From Plantibacter flavus (lineage in GTDB: Bacteria; Actinomycetota; Actinomycetes; Actinomycetales; Microbacteriaceae): 64,000 nucleotides of DNA. The stretch is taken from assembly GCF_002024505.1 (NCBI RefSeq), contig NZ_CP019402.1, positions 124,001 through 188,000 of the forward strand, read 5' to 3'. The position numbers were made by a program, and so were the translations under genes. Position 1 is the first letter of the stretch, and each line of letters opens with the position of its first letter. Below the pieces are notes generated by a model. It ran no database searches. It was not told the DNA's origin and saw only the letters and a program-made list of their open reading frames with translations. Shown in pieces: positions 42,628-51,698 of this stretch.

Positions 42628-43287
42628 ATGACGCTCGAGACCCCTCCCACCACGCCGCACGCCCTCGACGCCCTGTACGCCGACCGCGCCATCGCCGTCG
42701 TCCGCGTGCCCGTCATCCCCGACCCGGTCGAACTCTGCCGGGCGCTCGCCGCGGGCGGGATCCGCAGTGTGGAGTTCACCTTCACGACGCCGGGCGTCGA
42801 AGCCCTGATCCGTGCCGCGGCCGACGCGATCGGCGACCACGGGGCCGTGATCGGCGCGGGGACGGTCGTGGACCGCGACACCGCACAGCGCGCCATCGAC
42901 AGCGGAGCGCAGTTCCTGGTCACGCCCGGGCTGAGCGAGGAGGTGGCCGAGGTCGCCACCGCCGCCGGCATCCCGTTCCTGCTCGGTGCGATGACGCCGA
43001 GCGAGGTCATGCGCGCCGCGTCCCTCGGTTCCCACGCGGTCAAGATCTTCCCGGCCGCCGCCATGGGGTCCGGCTTCCTCAAAGACCTCAAGGGTCCGTT
43101 CCCGGGTCTCCGGCTCGTGCCGTCGGGCGGACTGCACGCCGGCAACGCCCGCGAGTACATCCAGGCCGGCGCAGCCGCCGTGACCGCGGGTTCGAGTGTG
43201 GTCGGTGCGGCCGACGTCGCCGCGGCCGATTGGGCCGGCGTCACCGAGCGTGCGACCGCCTTCACCGCGGCGGCCCTCCTGCCGTGA
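42628..43287 (+). CDS. eda: KDPG/KHG aldolase
   Basis: 219-residue class I aldolase that cleaves 2-keto-3-deoxy-6-phosphogluconate to pyruvate and glyceraldehyde 3-phosphate (or 4-hydroxy-2-oxoglutarate to pyruvate and glyoxylate). The Schiff-base Lys139 is in '[25 protein letters not shown]' and the catalytic Glu49 in '[12 protein letters not shown]'; 'IGAGTV' and 'LVPSGGL' are the phosphate-binding strands. It completes the glucuronate route (UxaC, UxuB, ManD, KdgK, Eda) within this window. It overlaps the next gene by 4 nt. Confidence 0.93.
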   Translation: MTLETPPTTPHALDALYADRAIAVVRVPVIPDPVELCRALAAGGIRSVEFTFTTPGVEALIRAAADAIGDHGAVIGAGTVVDRDTAQRAIDSGAQFLVTPGLSEEVAEVATAAGIPFLLGAMTPSEVMRAASLGSHAVKIFPAAAMGSGFLKDLKGPFPGLRLVPSGGLHAGNAREYIQAGAAAVTAGSSVVGAADVAAADWAGVTERATAFTAAALLP

Positions 43288-44921
43288 CGTCGCGACCGAC
43301 GGACGGAGCGCGCGCGGTGGTCATCCGCGGCGCTCGCATCGTCGACGGCACCGGCGGACCGAGCGTGCACGGGTCGCTGTTCATCGACGGGGGCCGCATC
43401 GTCGCGATCGGGGCGTCCGCCGAGGCCGACGCACCTGCTGACGCCCTGATCATCGATGCTGACGGTCTCGTCGCGTCGCCCGGCTTCATCGACATGCACG
43501 CACACTCCGACCTCGCGGTCCTCCGCGACCACGAGCACCTCGCCAAGGTCTCGCAGGGCGTCACCACGGAGGTCCTCGGACAGGACGGGCTCTCCTACGC
43601 CCCGACGGACGACCGCACGATGGCCATCGTCCGGCAGCAGATCGCCGGTTGGAACGGGCAACCCGACGACGTCGACTTCGCCTGGCGGACCGTCGGCGAG
43701 TACCTCGACCGGGTCGACCGCGGGACCGCGCTGAACGTCGCCTATCTGGTGCCGCAGGGCTCCGTCCGGATGCTCGTGGTCGGCACCGAGAACCGGGCTG
43801 CGACCGCCGACGAGATCGCTCGGATGCAGGAGCTCGTCGCCGCCGGCATGCGGGAGGGCGCGGTCGGGATGTCCTCCGGCCTCACCTACGTGCCCGGCAT
43901 GTTCGCCGACACCGAGGAACTCGTCGCGCTGTGCCGAACCGTCGCGGAGCACGGCGGCTTCTACGCACCGCACCAGCGCTCGTACGGCAAGGGTGCACTC
44001 GAGGCATACGCGGAGATGATCGACATCAGTCGTCGTTCCGGCTGCGCACTGCACCTCACGCACGCGACGATGAACTTCGGCGTCAACGCCGGCCGGGCCG
44101 CCGAACTTGTGGCCCTGATCGACGCCGCCATCGCGGACGGCGTCGACATCACGCTCGACACCTATCCGTACCTGCCGGGTTCGACGACCCTGTCGGCGTT
44201 GCTGCCGAGCTGGGCGGCGGTCGGCGGGCCGGACGCGACGATCGAGCGTCTGGGCGACGAGGAGGTCCGGGCGCGGATCCGATACGAGCTCGAGGTGCTC
44301 GGCACCGACGGCTGTCACGGTGTCGTCACCGACTGGGCCACGATCGAGATCTCCGGCGTCGCGAACCCCGAGCTCGCCGGCTTCGTCGGGCGGACCGTCG
44401 CCGACATCGCCGCCGAGGATGCGGGACACGCATGGTCGGGCGACCCGACGGCCCTGTTCTTCGCGCTGCTCGAAGCCGACCGGCTCGCGACCGGCATCCT
44501 CCAGCACGTCGGCGACGAGGCCAACGTGCGCACGATGATGGTGCACCCGGCCCACACGGGCGGGAGCGACGGGATCCTGATCGGCGCGAAGCCACACCCG
44601 CGTGCCTGGGGCACCTTCCCGCGCTACCTCGGCCACTACGTCCGCGAAGAGGGGGTGCTCGGGCTGGAAGACGCCGTCGCCCACCTCACCTCGCGGCCGG
44701 CTGCGCGCCTCGGCCTCAGCGACCGCGGCGTGCTCCGCGTCGGAGCCGTGGCCGACCTCGTCCTGTTCGACCTCACGACCATCGCCGACCGCGCGACGTT
44801 CGCCGAGCCCCGGCAGCAGGCCGCCGGCATCCCGTGGGTGTTCGTGAACGGTGCCGCCGTCATCGCCGACGGTCGGCGCACCGACGCCGTCCCCGGCCGC
44901 TCGATCCGCCGCCCGGCCTGA
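43284..44921 (+). CDS. N-acyl-D-amino-acid deacylase (D-aminoacylase family amidohydrolase)
   Basis: 545-residue amidohydrolase. The HxH metal motif is '[14 protein letters not shown]'; later come '[34 protein letters not shown]', 'LTHATMNFG' and '[36 protein letters not shown]'. In characterised D-aminoacylases a Cys in 'NCG' after the first strand binds zinc; here the matching place reads '[11 protein letters not shown]', so that Cys is absent. The metal site, and perhaps the substrate, should differ. GTG 43284 overlaps the eda stop (GTGA). Product D-amino acids would feed the PLP enzyme upstream in the operon. Confidence 0.88.
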   Translation: MTSRPTDGARAVVIRGARIVDGTGGPSVHGSLFIDGGRIVAIGASAEADAPADALIIDADGLVASPGFIDMHAHSDLAVLRDHEHLAKVSQGVTTEVLGQDGLSYAPTDDRTMAIVRQQIAGWNGQPDDVDFAWRTVGEYLDRVDRGTALNVAYLVPQGSVRMLVVGTENRAATADEIARMQELVAAGMREGAVGMSSGLTYVPGMFADTEELVALCRTVAEHGGFYAPHQRSYGKGALEAYAEMIDISRRSGCALHLTHATMNFGVNAGRAAELVALIDAAIADGVDITLDTYPYLPGSTTLSALLPSWAAVGGPDATIERLGDEEVRARIRYELEVLGTDGCHGVVTDWATIEISGVANPELAGFVGRTVADIAAEDAGHAWSGDPTALFFALLEADRLATGILQHVGDEANVRTMMVHPAHTGGSDGILIGAKPHPRAWGTFPRYLGHYVREEGVLGLEDAVAHLTSRPAARLGLSDRGVLRVGAVADLVLFDLTTIADRATFAEPRQQAAGIPWVFVNGAAVIADGRRTDAVPGRSIRRPA

Positions 44922-44959
44922 CCGCTTCCCCAGCCTCCCAACGATCCAGAAGGTCTCCC

Positions 44960-46429
44960 ATGCCCATCAACGCCCTCGCGCGCAGCGTCGCGGCCGCCGC
45001 TCCAGCACCGAGCGACCCCATCGGCTGGTTGCAGCAGACCACGCCCGGCCTGCTCATCCTGTGTGCCGTCGCCATCGCGGTGCTGCTGTTCCTCATCATC
45101 CGGGTGAAGCTCGAACCGTTCATCTCGCTCTTCATCGTCGGCATCGGCCTTGCTCTCGCGACCGGGACGAGCATCTACCAGATCGTCGGCGTGGCCGTGC
45201 CGGATCCCTTCGACGACGAGCAGATCAAGCCGGGGGCGTCGCTCCTCGAGACCGGCTTCGGTGGGATCCTCGGGCACATCACGATCATCATCGGTCTCGG
45301 CACCGTGCTCGGCGCGATCCTGGAGCGCTCCGGTGGTGCTGACGTCCTCATCCGGAAGCTGCTCGGTCGCTTCGGGGAACGCGGTGCTCCGATCGCGATG
45401 GGGCTCACCGGTCTCATCTTCGGTATCCCCGTGTTCTTCGACGTCGGCATCTTCGTCCTCGCGCCCCTCGTCTACATCACCGCGCGTCGCGGCGGGAAGT
45501 CGCTCGTGCTCTACGCGCTCCCGATGCTCGCCGGTCTCTCGATGACGCACGCGTTCCTGCCTCCGCACCCGGGCCCGACGGCGCTCGCCGGCACCTTCGA
45601 GGTCGGGCTCGGCTGGCTCATCCTCATGGGCTTCCTCTGCGGCATCCCCGCCTTCATCGCGTCGGGTATCGCCTGGCCGCTCTGGATCGGGAAGCGCGTC
45701 ATGGTCTCGGTTCCCGAGGAGTACGTCCTGGAGCCCGAGGACGACGCCCCCGAGCGCAAGGACGTCTCGCTCTGGAGCGTCGGTCTCATCATCATCACGC
45801 CGATCCTGCTGATCCTCGCCGCCACCTTCGGCGCCCTCGCCCTGCCGAACGGACCAGTCCTCGAAGCGTTGACGCTCATCGGCAACCCGGCGGTCGCGCT
45901 CACGATCGCCGTCTGCCTCGCGTACTACGTGCTCGGGGTGCGGCGCGGCATGACGCTCGCCGAACTGGGCGAGCTCTCCGGCCAGTCGCTCCGACCGATC
46001 GGCATGATCCTGCTCGTCGTCGGTGCGGGTGCGTTCTTCGGCGCCGTCATCTCGGCGACGGGGGTGGGCGCGGCGTTGGCCGAGGTGCTCGGTTCGCTCG
46101 GCCTGCCGATCATCGTGTCCGCGTACCTCATCAGTTCCGGCCTCCGCATCGCGCAGGGCTCGGCGACCGCGGCCATCGTGATCACGGCGGGGATCCTGCA
46201 GCCGGTCGTGCTCGCGGGTGACTACTCGCAGCCGCAGCTGGCGCTCATCGGCATCGCGATCGCCGCGGGTTCGATCACGCTCTCGCACGTCAACGACGGC
46301 GGGTTCTGGATCATCGCGAAGTACTTCAACATGTCGGTGAAGCAGACGCTCGCGACCTGGACCGTGCTCGAGACGATCCTCTCGGTCGTCGGCTTCGGGA
46401 TGGTCGCCCTCATCTGGCTGTTCGTCTAG
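44960..46429 (+). CDS. GntP-family permease
   Basis: 489-residue membrane protein of the gluconate:H+ symporter (GntP) family with about 12-14 helices. Typical segments are 'GFGGILGHITIIIGLGTVLGAILERSGGA', 'GIPVFFDVGIFVLAPLVY', 'AFLPPHPGPTALAG' and 'GSITLSHVNDGGFWIIAKYFNMSVKQTLATWTVLETI'. The family moves gluconate, other sugar acids and in some cases D-serine. It ends the operon, so it probably imports the organic acid or N-acyl amino acid handled by the upstream enzymes. Confidence 0.92.
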   Translation: MPINALARSVAAAAPAPSDPIGWLQQTTPGLLILCAVAIAVLLFLIIRVKLEPFISLFIVGIGLALATGTSIYQIVGVAVPDPFDDEQIKPGASLLETGFGGILGHITIIIGLGTVLGAILERSGGADVLIRKLLGRFGERGAPIAMGLTGLIFGIPVFFDVGIFVLAPLVYITARRGGKSLVLYALPMLAGLSMTHAFLPPHPGPTALAGTFEVGLGWLILMGFLCGIPAFIASGIAWPLWIGKRVMVSVPEEYVLEPEDDAPERKDVSLWSVGLIIITPILLILAATFGALALPNGPVLEALTLIGNPAVALTIAVCLAYYVLGVRRGMTLAELGELSGQSLRPIGMILLVVGAGAFFGAVISATGVGAALAEVLGSLGLPIIVSAYLISSGLRIAQGSATAAIVITAGILQPVVLAGDYSQPQLALIGIAIAAGSITLSHVNDGGFWIIAKYFNMSVKQTLATWTVLETILSVVGFGMVALIWLFV

Positions 46430-46452
46430 CCCGAGTCGTGACCGTCGGTCCA

Positions 46453-46525
46453 GTGCCTATCTCAGGAGAGTCCGGGCGTGTCGGTGCCGGGTGAAGCCGG
46501 CGCGCCGGAGGACTCCTGAGAAAGG
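46453..46525 (+). repeat. 73-bp hairpin repeat, first tandem copy
   Basis: Ends pair as CCTATCTCAGGAGA with ACTCCTGAGAAAGG (12 of 14), enclosing CCGGCGCGCCGG. It lies between the convergent gntP-like and nucS genes and can act as a bidirectional terminator. It differs from the second copy at three positions. Confidence 0.8.
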
Positions 46526-46542
46526 TCGCTGAGCGGTAGGTG

Positions 46543-46615
46543 GTGCCTTTCTCAGGAGTGTCCGGGCGTGTCGGTGCCTGGTGAAGCCGGCGCGCCGGAG
46601 GACTCCTGAGAAAGG
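46543..46615 (+). repeat. 73-bp hairpin repeat, second tandem copy
   Basis: Same element 90 nt downstream of the first copy, with 17 nt between. The 14-bp terminal stem CCTTTCTCAGGAGT / ACTCCTGAGAAAGG is perfect here. It ends 13 nt before the nucS stop codon. Confidence 0.8.
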
Positions 46616-46628
46616 GACTCAGTCGACG

Positions 46629-47324
46629 TCAGAAGAGGCGGGAGTCGCTGTCGTCGAGGCCGCGCATCGCGTCGTAGTCGAGGACGACGCAGCGGATGCC
46701 GCGGTCCTGGGCGAGGGTGCGCGCCTGCGGCTTGATCTCCTGTGCGGCGAACACGCCCTGCACGGGAGCGAGGAGCGGGTCGCGGTTCATGAGTTCGAGG
46801 TAGCGGGTGAGCTGCTCGACGCCGTCAATGTCGCCGCGGCGCTTCAGTTCGACCGCGACGGACGCCCCGGTCGCGTCGGTGGCGAGGATGTCGACCGGGC
46901 CGATCGCGGTCATGTACTCGCGGCGGATGAGTCGGTAGCCGTCGCCGAGGAGCTCGATCTGTTCGGCGAGGAGCTTCTGCAGGTGTGCTTCGACGCCGTC
47001 CTTCTGGAGGCCCGGATCAAGGCCGAGTTCGTGCGCGCTGTCGTGGTGGACCTCGTGGATCGACACGATGAGGGCGTCGCCGGTCTTCTTGTGCGTGACC
47101 TTCCACAGCTCGGTGATCCCGGCCGCGGCCTGCGTCTCGTCGGGCTCGACCGTCGTGAGCACGCAGGGCGGGCTCATCCAGTTCAGCGGCTTGTAGGAGC
47201 CGCCGTCGGAGTGGACGAGCAGGCTGCCGTCGTTCTTCACCATGAGGAGCCGTTTGGCGAGCGGCAAGTGAGCCGACAACCGTCCGGCATAGTCGACCGA
47301 GCACTCCGCAATCACCAAACGCAC
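46629..47324 (-). CDS. nucS: Mismatch-specific endonuclease NucS/EndoMS
   Basis: 231-residue NucS. In actinobacteria lacking MutS/MutL it makes double-strand cuts at mismatches and provides non-canonical mismatch repair. The N-terminal DNA-binding domain begins '[20 protein letters not shown]'; the C-terminal RecB-like nuclease shows '[41 protein letters not shown]', with Asp, Glu and Lys of the metal site. It lacks the extended C-terminal tail of some homologues. GTG 47324 is chosen because TAGGCT ends 7 nt before it, predicting a leaderless mRNA. Confidence 0.95.
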   Translation of the reverse strand: MRLVIAECSVDYAGRLSAHLPLAKRLLMVKNDGSLLVHSDGGSYKPLNWMSPPCVLTTVEPDETQAAAGITELWKVTHKKTGDALIVSIHEVHHDSAHELGLDPGLQKDGVEAHLQKLLAEQIELLGDGYRLIRREYMTAIGPVDILATDATGASVAVELKRRGDIDGVEQLTRYLELMNRDPLLAPVQGVFAAQEIKPQARTLAQDRGIRCVVLDYDAMRGLDDSDSRLF

Positions 47325-47331
47325 GACGACG

Positions 47332-47337
47332 AGCCTA
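47332..47337 (-). promoter_or_regulatory. nucS -10 box (leaderless)
   Basis: TAGGCT on the minus strand, 7 nt before GTG 47324. A 17-nt spacer places the -35 at the edge of repeat copy C (ATGGAC, weak). Confidence 0.5.
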
Positions 47338-47357
47338 CCGCGACACCGCAGCACGTC

Positions 47358-47412
47358 CATTCGCCCATGTTCGGGCGACGGAACCCCGAATCGCCCGAAT
47401 ATGGGCGAACGA
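47358..47412 (+). repeat. 55-bp double-hairpin repeat, copy C
   Basis: CATTCGCCC-N6-GGGCGA-N12-TCGCCC-N6-GGGCGAACGA, same orientation as copy A. It ends 7 nt before the MFS gene stop codon at 47419, i.e. just downstream of that minus-strand gene. Confidence 0.85.
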
Positions 47413-47418
47413 ACGGGC

Positions 47419-48663
47419 TCAGCGCTTGCGGCGGCTGCTCTCGCGGGCGGCCGGAGAGGCAAGGCCGGCGAACACGATGAGCACGAGCACGACGAACAGG
47501 GCGTTCAGGAGACCGATGGCGTCGCCGAGGATGCCGATGAGCGGCGGACCGACGAGGAACGCGCAGTAGCCGATCATCGCGACGGCACTCACCCGTGCCG
47601 CAGCGCGCTTGGAGTCGTCGGCCGCGGCTGACATGCCCACCGGGAACCCGAGCGAGGCGCCGAGTCCCCAGAGCACGGTGCCGAGGATCATCAGTCCGGT
47701 CACCGGCGTGAGGATGAAGAGGACGAGCCCGGCGATCGCGGCTCCAGCCGACACCCGGAGCACCGGCACCCGTCCGAAGCGGTCGATGAGGGGCCCGCCG
47801 ACGATGCGACCGACGGTCATCGCGGTGACGAAGACCCCGTAGACGAGCGCGCCGGTCGTGTTGCTCTGCCCGTGGCCGTCGACGACGGCCAAAGCGAGCC
47901 AGTCGTTGGCACTGCCCTCGGCGAACGCCATACCGAGGATGATGACGCCGATGAGGATGAGCCGGCCGTCCGCCCAGACCGAGAGGCTCTCGCGGAGACG
48001 CTCCTGCCACGGCGTCTGCGGTGCGTCGTCGGCTTCGGCGGCCACGTTCTGCTGGACCGGGACGAAGCGCACGGCGACGACGGTCGCGACGGTGATGGCG
48101 ACCGCCATGATGAGCGCGTGCCAGAACACCTCGAGGCCGATCGCCGAGGCCAGAGCGCCGAGCCCCGCTCCGGCGACCGTGCCGAAGCTGAAGCACGCGT
48201 GCATCAGCGGCATCACCGTCTTGCCGAGTTCCTGTTCGGCCGCGGCTCCCTCGACGTTCATCATCACGTCGAGGGCTCCGTTTCCGAAGCCGAAGACGAT
48301 GAGCCCGACCAGCACGATCCCAGCGAGCGGTACGAGGCTCGCGCCGACGCCGATGAGGAGGAGGCCGGTCGCGACGAGCCCGAGCACCAGCTGCATGCCT
48401 CGCCGCGGTCCGAGTCGCGCGAGCAGGTGCTGGGAGGCGACGAGGCCGACGACCGATCCGATCGACATCCCGAGGATGAGCAGCCCGACGGTGCCGGTGG
48501 TGAGTCCGAGGTTGTCGCGGATGGCGGGGATGCGGGCCACCCACGTCGCGATGCTGAGACCGCTGAGGGCGAAGACCACGAAGATCGCGTTCCGCCAGGC
48601 GAGCAGTTCGCGGCGTGGTCGCAGGGCGACGGGGGCGGTGTGCGGGTTGGTCGGCTCTGACAC
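47419..48663 (-). CDS. MFS transporter (YbjJ-like)
   Basis: 414-residue major facilitator with 12 predicted helices and a central charged loop near residues 207-225. The N-terminal part '[33 protein letters not shown]' is typical of the YbjJ/FucP-like branch of sugar or drug transporters. Its GTG start at 48663 follows GAGGAC. A LacI-type regulator is divergent with a perfect 16-bp palindrome between, so the transporter is probably its target and a sugar or sugar-like compound its substrate. Confidence 0.87.
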   Translation of the reverse strand: MSEPTNPHTAPVALRPRRELLAWRNAIFVVFALSGLSIATWVARIPAIRDNLGLTTGTVGLLILGMSIGSVVGLVASQHLLARLGPRRGMQLVLGLVATGLLLIGVGASLVPLAGIVLVGLIVFGFGNGALDVMMNVEGAAAEQELGKTVMPLMHACFSFGTVAGAGLGALASAIGLEVFWHALIMAVAITVATVVAVRFVPVQQNVAAEADDAPQTPWQERLRESLSVWADGRLILIGVIILGMAFAEGSANDWLALAVVDGHGQSNTTGALVYGVFVTAMTVGRIVGGPLIDRFGRVPVLRVSAGAAIAGLVLFILTPVTGLMILGTVLWGLGASLGFPVGMSAAADDSKRAAARVSAVAMIGYCAFLVGPPLIGILGDAIGLLNALFVVLVLIVFAGLASPAARESSRRKR

Positions 48664-48739
48664 GTGGTCCTCGGGTTCGGTGCTGGTGCGCCTGGGCGCC
48701 GTATGGAACGGGGTGGTGACGCCCGTGGATCGGGATGGT

Positions 48740-48770
48740 ATCGAATCGATTCGATTCCGTCGACTAAGCT
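48740..48770. promoter_or_regulatory. Perfect palindromic operator and -10 box of the divergent lacI-like gene
   Basis: ATCGAATCGATTCGAT (48740-48755) is a perfect 16-bp palindrome. TAAGCT (48765-48770) lies 8 nt before GTG 48779, and the palindrome occupies the expected -35 region, so binding would block lacI transcription and could also control the MFS gene. Confidence 0.65.
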
Positions 48771-48778
48771 AGCAGACC

Positions 48779-49846
48779 GTGGACCAGGAAACACGCCCCT
48801 CGCGACCGACGCTCGCCGATGTCGCCGAGCGCGCGGGGGTGTCACCATCGACCGCCTCGCTCGCGTTCAGCGGCGCCGGACCCGTGTCCGAAGCGACCAA
48901 GCAGCGCGTGCTGCAGGCTGCCGCCGACCTCGACTACGCCGGACCCGACCCCCGGGCCCGCTCCCTCCGTCAGGGACGCAGCGGCATCGTGGGAGCCGTC
49001 GTCGCCGGCCGGATCGGGCACTCCTTCCGCGACCCCGTGATGGTCCAGACCCTCGACGGACTCGCCGACGAGCTCGGTGCGGTCGGCGCGGGACTCCTCC
49101 TGCTGAACGACGCGCAGGAGGGCACCCTGCAGTTGAGCAACGCGCCGATGGACGGCGTCGTCCTCATCGGCTGCAGCCCGAACCTCGACAGCTCGGTCGC
49201 GATCCTCAGTCGACGGGGGATGCCGATCGTGTCGATCGAGGGCCTCGCAGCCCTCGGCGTGCCCGACATCGCCGTCGACAACCGCGGCGGCGTGCGTGCG
49301 GAGGCCCAGCACCTCGCCGACCTCGGCCACGAGCGCGTCGCCGTCGTCACCCTCAACCTCGATCCGACCGAACGCCGCGGCCCGCTCACGCCCGAGTGGG
49401 AGCGATCTGCCACGACGGTCCCCGCGATCGAGCGCCTGCAGGGCCTCCGCGACGTCTTCTCCGACGCGCAGGGGTTCGTCACCACGGGGTCATCGCTCGA
49501 AGAGGGCCGAGTCGCCGGACACTCGATCCTCGACGTCCCGGCGGATGAACGCCCGACGGCGATCGCCGCGCAGAGCGACCTCCTGGCCGCCGGTGTCATC
49601 CGGGCAGCCGAGGAGCTCGGCATCTCCGTCCCCGCGGAGCTCAGCGTGGTCGGGTTCGACGGCATCCGGGTCGAGGGGCTCGACTACGACCTCACGACGG
49701 TGTGGCAGCCCTCCCGCGAGAAGGGTTCGGCCGCGGGCCGTGCGATCATCGCCATGCTCGACGGCCGCGATCCGGAGTGCGAGCAGTTCAGCGTCCGGTT
49801 CCACCGCGGAGCGACGACGGCACGGGTCCCCGCTCCACAGCGCTGA
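48779..49846 (+). CDS. LacI-family regulator
   Basis: 355 residues: LacI HTH/hinge at residues 10-65 ('TLADVAERAGVSPSTASLAFSGAGPVSEATKQRVLQAAADLDY') and a sugar-binding-protein-like effector domain ('GIVGAVVAGRIGHSFRDPVMVQTLDGL', 'VVGFDGIRVEGLDYDLTTVWQP'). It is divergent from the MFS transporter and probably autoregulated. The SPSTASLAF recognition helix differs from the usual STVSRAL, in keeping with an operator unlike that of the other LacI protein in the window. Confidence 0.9.
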   Translation: MDQETRPSRPTLADVAERAGVSPSTASLAFSGAGPVSEATKQRVLQAAADLDYAGPDPRARSLRQGRSGIVGAVVAGRIGHSFRDPVMVQTLDGLADELGAVGAGLLLLNDAQEGTLQLSNAPMDGVVLIGCSPNLDSSVAILSRRGMPIVSIEGLAALGVPDIAVDNRGGVRAEAQHLADLGHERVAVVTLNLDPTERRGPLTPEWERSATTVPAIERLQGLRDVFSDAQGFVTTGSSLEEGRVAGHSILDVPADERPTAIAAQSDLLAAGVIRAAEELGISVPAELSVVGFDGIRVEGLDYDLTTVWQPSREKGSAAGRAIIAMLDGRDPECEQFSVRFHRGATTARVPAPQR

Positions 49847-49925
49847 GGCCTCGCCGGGGTTTCGACAGATCCTGCCGTGCGGCGGACCCGCCCCGTAGGG
49901 TGGAGGCGACGCTCGAAGGAGACCC

Positions 49926-51212
49926 ATGACCGACCAGCCCATCGCCACCGCAGCACTCGTCCAGCAGGAGGCGGCGGCGCTCGCCGCGTCTCTCGCCCCG
50001 GTCTACCAGGATCTCCACGCCAATCCGGAGCTCTCCTTCGCGGAGCACCGGACCGCCGCCCTCGTCGCGGATCGCATCACCGGCCTCGGGTACGGGGTCG
50101 CGACGGGGATCGGCGGCACCGGCGTCGTCGGCGTCCTGGAGAACGGTGAAGGTCCGACGGTCCTGCTGCGGGCCGACATGGACGGCCTGCCCGTCCTGGA
50201 GGAGACGGGCCTCGATTACGCGAGCGTCGCACGCGGGGTCGACCCGGAGGGTAACGACGTCGCGGTCATGCACGCCTGCGGCCACGACGTCCACGTCACC
50301 TGCCTGCTGGGCGCCGCCGAACTGCTCGCCGCACGGCGCGACACCTGGTCCGGGACGCTCGTCGTCCTGTTCCAGCCGGCCGAGGAGGCCGGTGGCGGTG
50401 CGCAGGCGATGGTCGACGACGACCTCTACGCACGCGTCCCGAAGCCCGACATCGTGTTCGGCCAGCACGTCGGTCCGCTGCCGGCCGGTGTCGTCGGCAC
50501 GCACGGCGGGCCGTCGTTCGCCGCGACCGACGCCTACCGCGTCACCTTCCACGGCCGCGGCGGGCATGGATCCCGCCCGCAGTCGACGATCGACCCGATC
50601 GTGATGGCGGCGTCGGCGGTCGTCCGCCTGCAGAGCATCGTGTCCCGCGAGGTCGCCGGGACCGACACCGCGGTGCTCACCGTCGGCACGATGCACGCCG
50701 GCACCAAGAACAACATCATCCCCGACACCGCGCAGATCGGCGTCAACATCCGCAGCTACGAGCCGCACGTGCGCGACCGCGTCGTCGGCTCCATGGAGCG
50801 CATCATCCGGGCCGAGGCCGCGGCGTCGGGCGCCGAGCGGGAACCGGTGATCGAACACACCGAGGCCTTCCCGGTGCTCGTGAACGATCCCGCGGCGACC
50901 GGTGCGGTGACGGCGGTGTTCGCCGACGCGTTCGGTGCCAACCGCGTCGTCGACCCCGGTCTGGTCACGGGCAGCGAGGACGTCGGCATGCTGGCGACGG
51001 CCGCAGACGCGCCAATCGTCTACTGGATCCTCGGCGGCGCCGACCCGCAGGCCTTCGCCGCAGCCTACGCGTCGGGGCGCATGGAGCAAGACCTCCCGGG
51101 CAATCACTCCTCGAAGTTCGCCCCGCTCATCCACCCGACGCTCGACACCGGCATCGCCGCCCTCTCGCTCGCCGCCCTGTCGCGGCTCTCCGGAACGGTG
51201 GCGACCGCGTGA
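49926..51212 (+). CDS. M20-family amidohydrolase (hippurate hydrolase/AmhX-like)
   Basis: 428-residue metallo-amidohydrolase. Metal-site segments are 'LLRADMDGLPVLEETGLDYAS' (Asp), 'MHACGHDVHVTCLLGAA' (His, Asp), 'FQPAEEAGGGAQAMV' (catalytic and ligand Glu), 'GQHVGPLPAGVVGT' (His) and a late 'GNHSSKFAP' (His). The dimerisation domain lies between. The family hydrolyses N-acyl amino acids, auxin conjugates or peptides; the substrate is unknown. ATG 49926 follows AAGGAG. It overlaps the YbjQ-type gene by 4 nt. Confidence 0.9.
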   Translation: MTDQPIATAALVQQEAAALAASLAPVYQDLHANPELSFAEHRTAALVADRITGLGYGVATGIGGTGVVGVLENGEGPTVLLRADMDGLPVLEETGLDYASVARGVDPEGNDVAVMHACGHDVHVTCLLGAAELLAARRDTWSGTLVVLFQPAEEAGGGAQAMVDDDLYARVPKPDIVFGQHVGPLPAGVVGTHGGPSFAATDAYRVTFHGRGGHGSRPQSTIDPIVMAASAVVRLQSIVSREVAGTDTAVLTVGTMHAGTKNNIIPDTAQIGVNIRSYEPHVRDRVVGSMERIIRAEAAASGAEREPVIEHTEAFPVLVNDPAATGAVTAVFADAFGANRVVDPGLVTGSEDVGMLATAADAPIVYWILGGADPQAFAAAYASGRMEQDLPGNHSSKFAPLIHPTLDTGIAALSLAALSRLSGTVATA

Positions 51213-51610
51213 TCGTCGTGACGACGGACACCGTCGCCGGTCACCGCATCGACGCCGTCCTCGGCGAGGTCATCGGCCTCACGGTGCGCGCTCGCGACTG
51301 GGGCTCCTCCATGTCGATCGGCTTCTCCGCGCTCGGCGGCGGAGAAGTCCCGGGGATGACCGCGCTGCTGTTCGAGTCCCGTCAGGAGGTCATGCGGCGC
51401 TTGGTCGCCGACGCCGAACAGCGCGGCGCCAACGCGGTCCTCGCCATGCGCCTCGAGACCACCGACATCGGTGGGGCGTGGACGCAGCTGACGGCGTACG
51501 GCACCGCGGCTTATCTCGTCCCGATCCCCGCGGGCGAACCCGGAGCGACCGGCCAGTCCGCCTACGCGGCGGCGCAACCCGACGCCCCGAAGCCCCGGGG
51601 TCAGGTCTAG
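51209..51610 (+). CDS. YbjQ/UPF0145 family protein
   Basis: 133-residue YbjQ-type protein ('VTTDTVAGHRIDAVLGEVIGLTVRARDWG', 'RRLVADAEQRGANAVLAMRLETTDIG', 'LTAYGTAAYLVP'), a small pentamer-forming fold of unknown function. The last ~25 residues are Ala/Pro-rich and look disordered. GTG 51209 overlaps the amidohydrolase stop (GTGA), so the two are co-translated; a shared task is not known. Confidence 0.85.
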   Translation: MIVVTTDTVAGHRIDAVLGEVIGLTVRARDWGSSMSIGFSALGGGEVPGMTALLFESRQEVMRRLVADAEQRGANAVLAMRLETTDIGGAWTQLTAYGTAAYLVPIPAGEPGATGQSAYAAAQPDAPKPRGQV

Positions 51611-51698
51611 TCCGACGATCGGTCGCGAACGGCGGGAGTGATCCGCAGTGGGCGCCGAGGTCGCCGTCAGTGCGCGGCTCAGCTCGGCGCCGTGGCGG

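Noticed and set aside
42585..44684. 699-codon minus-strand frame opposite the aldolase and deacylase genes
   Set aside because: No recognisable domain, and the plus-strand genes in the same place are clear.
43649..44959. Upstream extension of the GntP-like frame by more than 400 codons
   Set aside because: Arg-rich, out of frame with the deacylase gene; the permease starts at ATG 44960 with a family-like N-terminus.
46589..46600. CCGGCGCGCCGG considered as a separate operator palindrome
   Set aside because: It is the apex of the 73-bp hairpin element and recurs in the tandem copy, so it is explained by that repeat.
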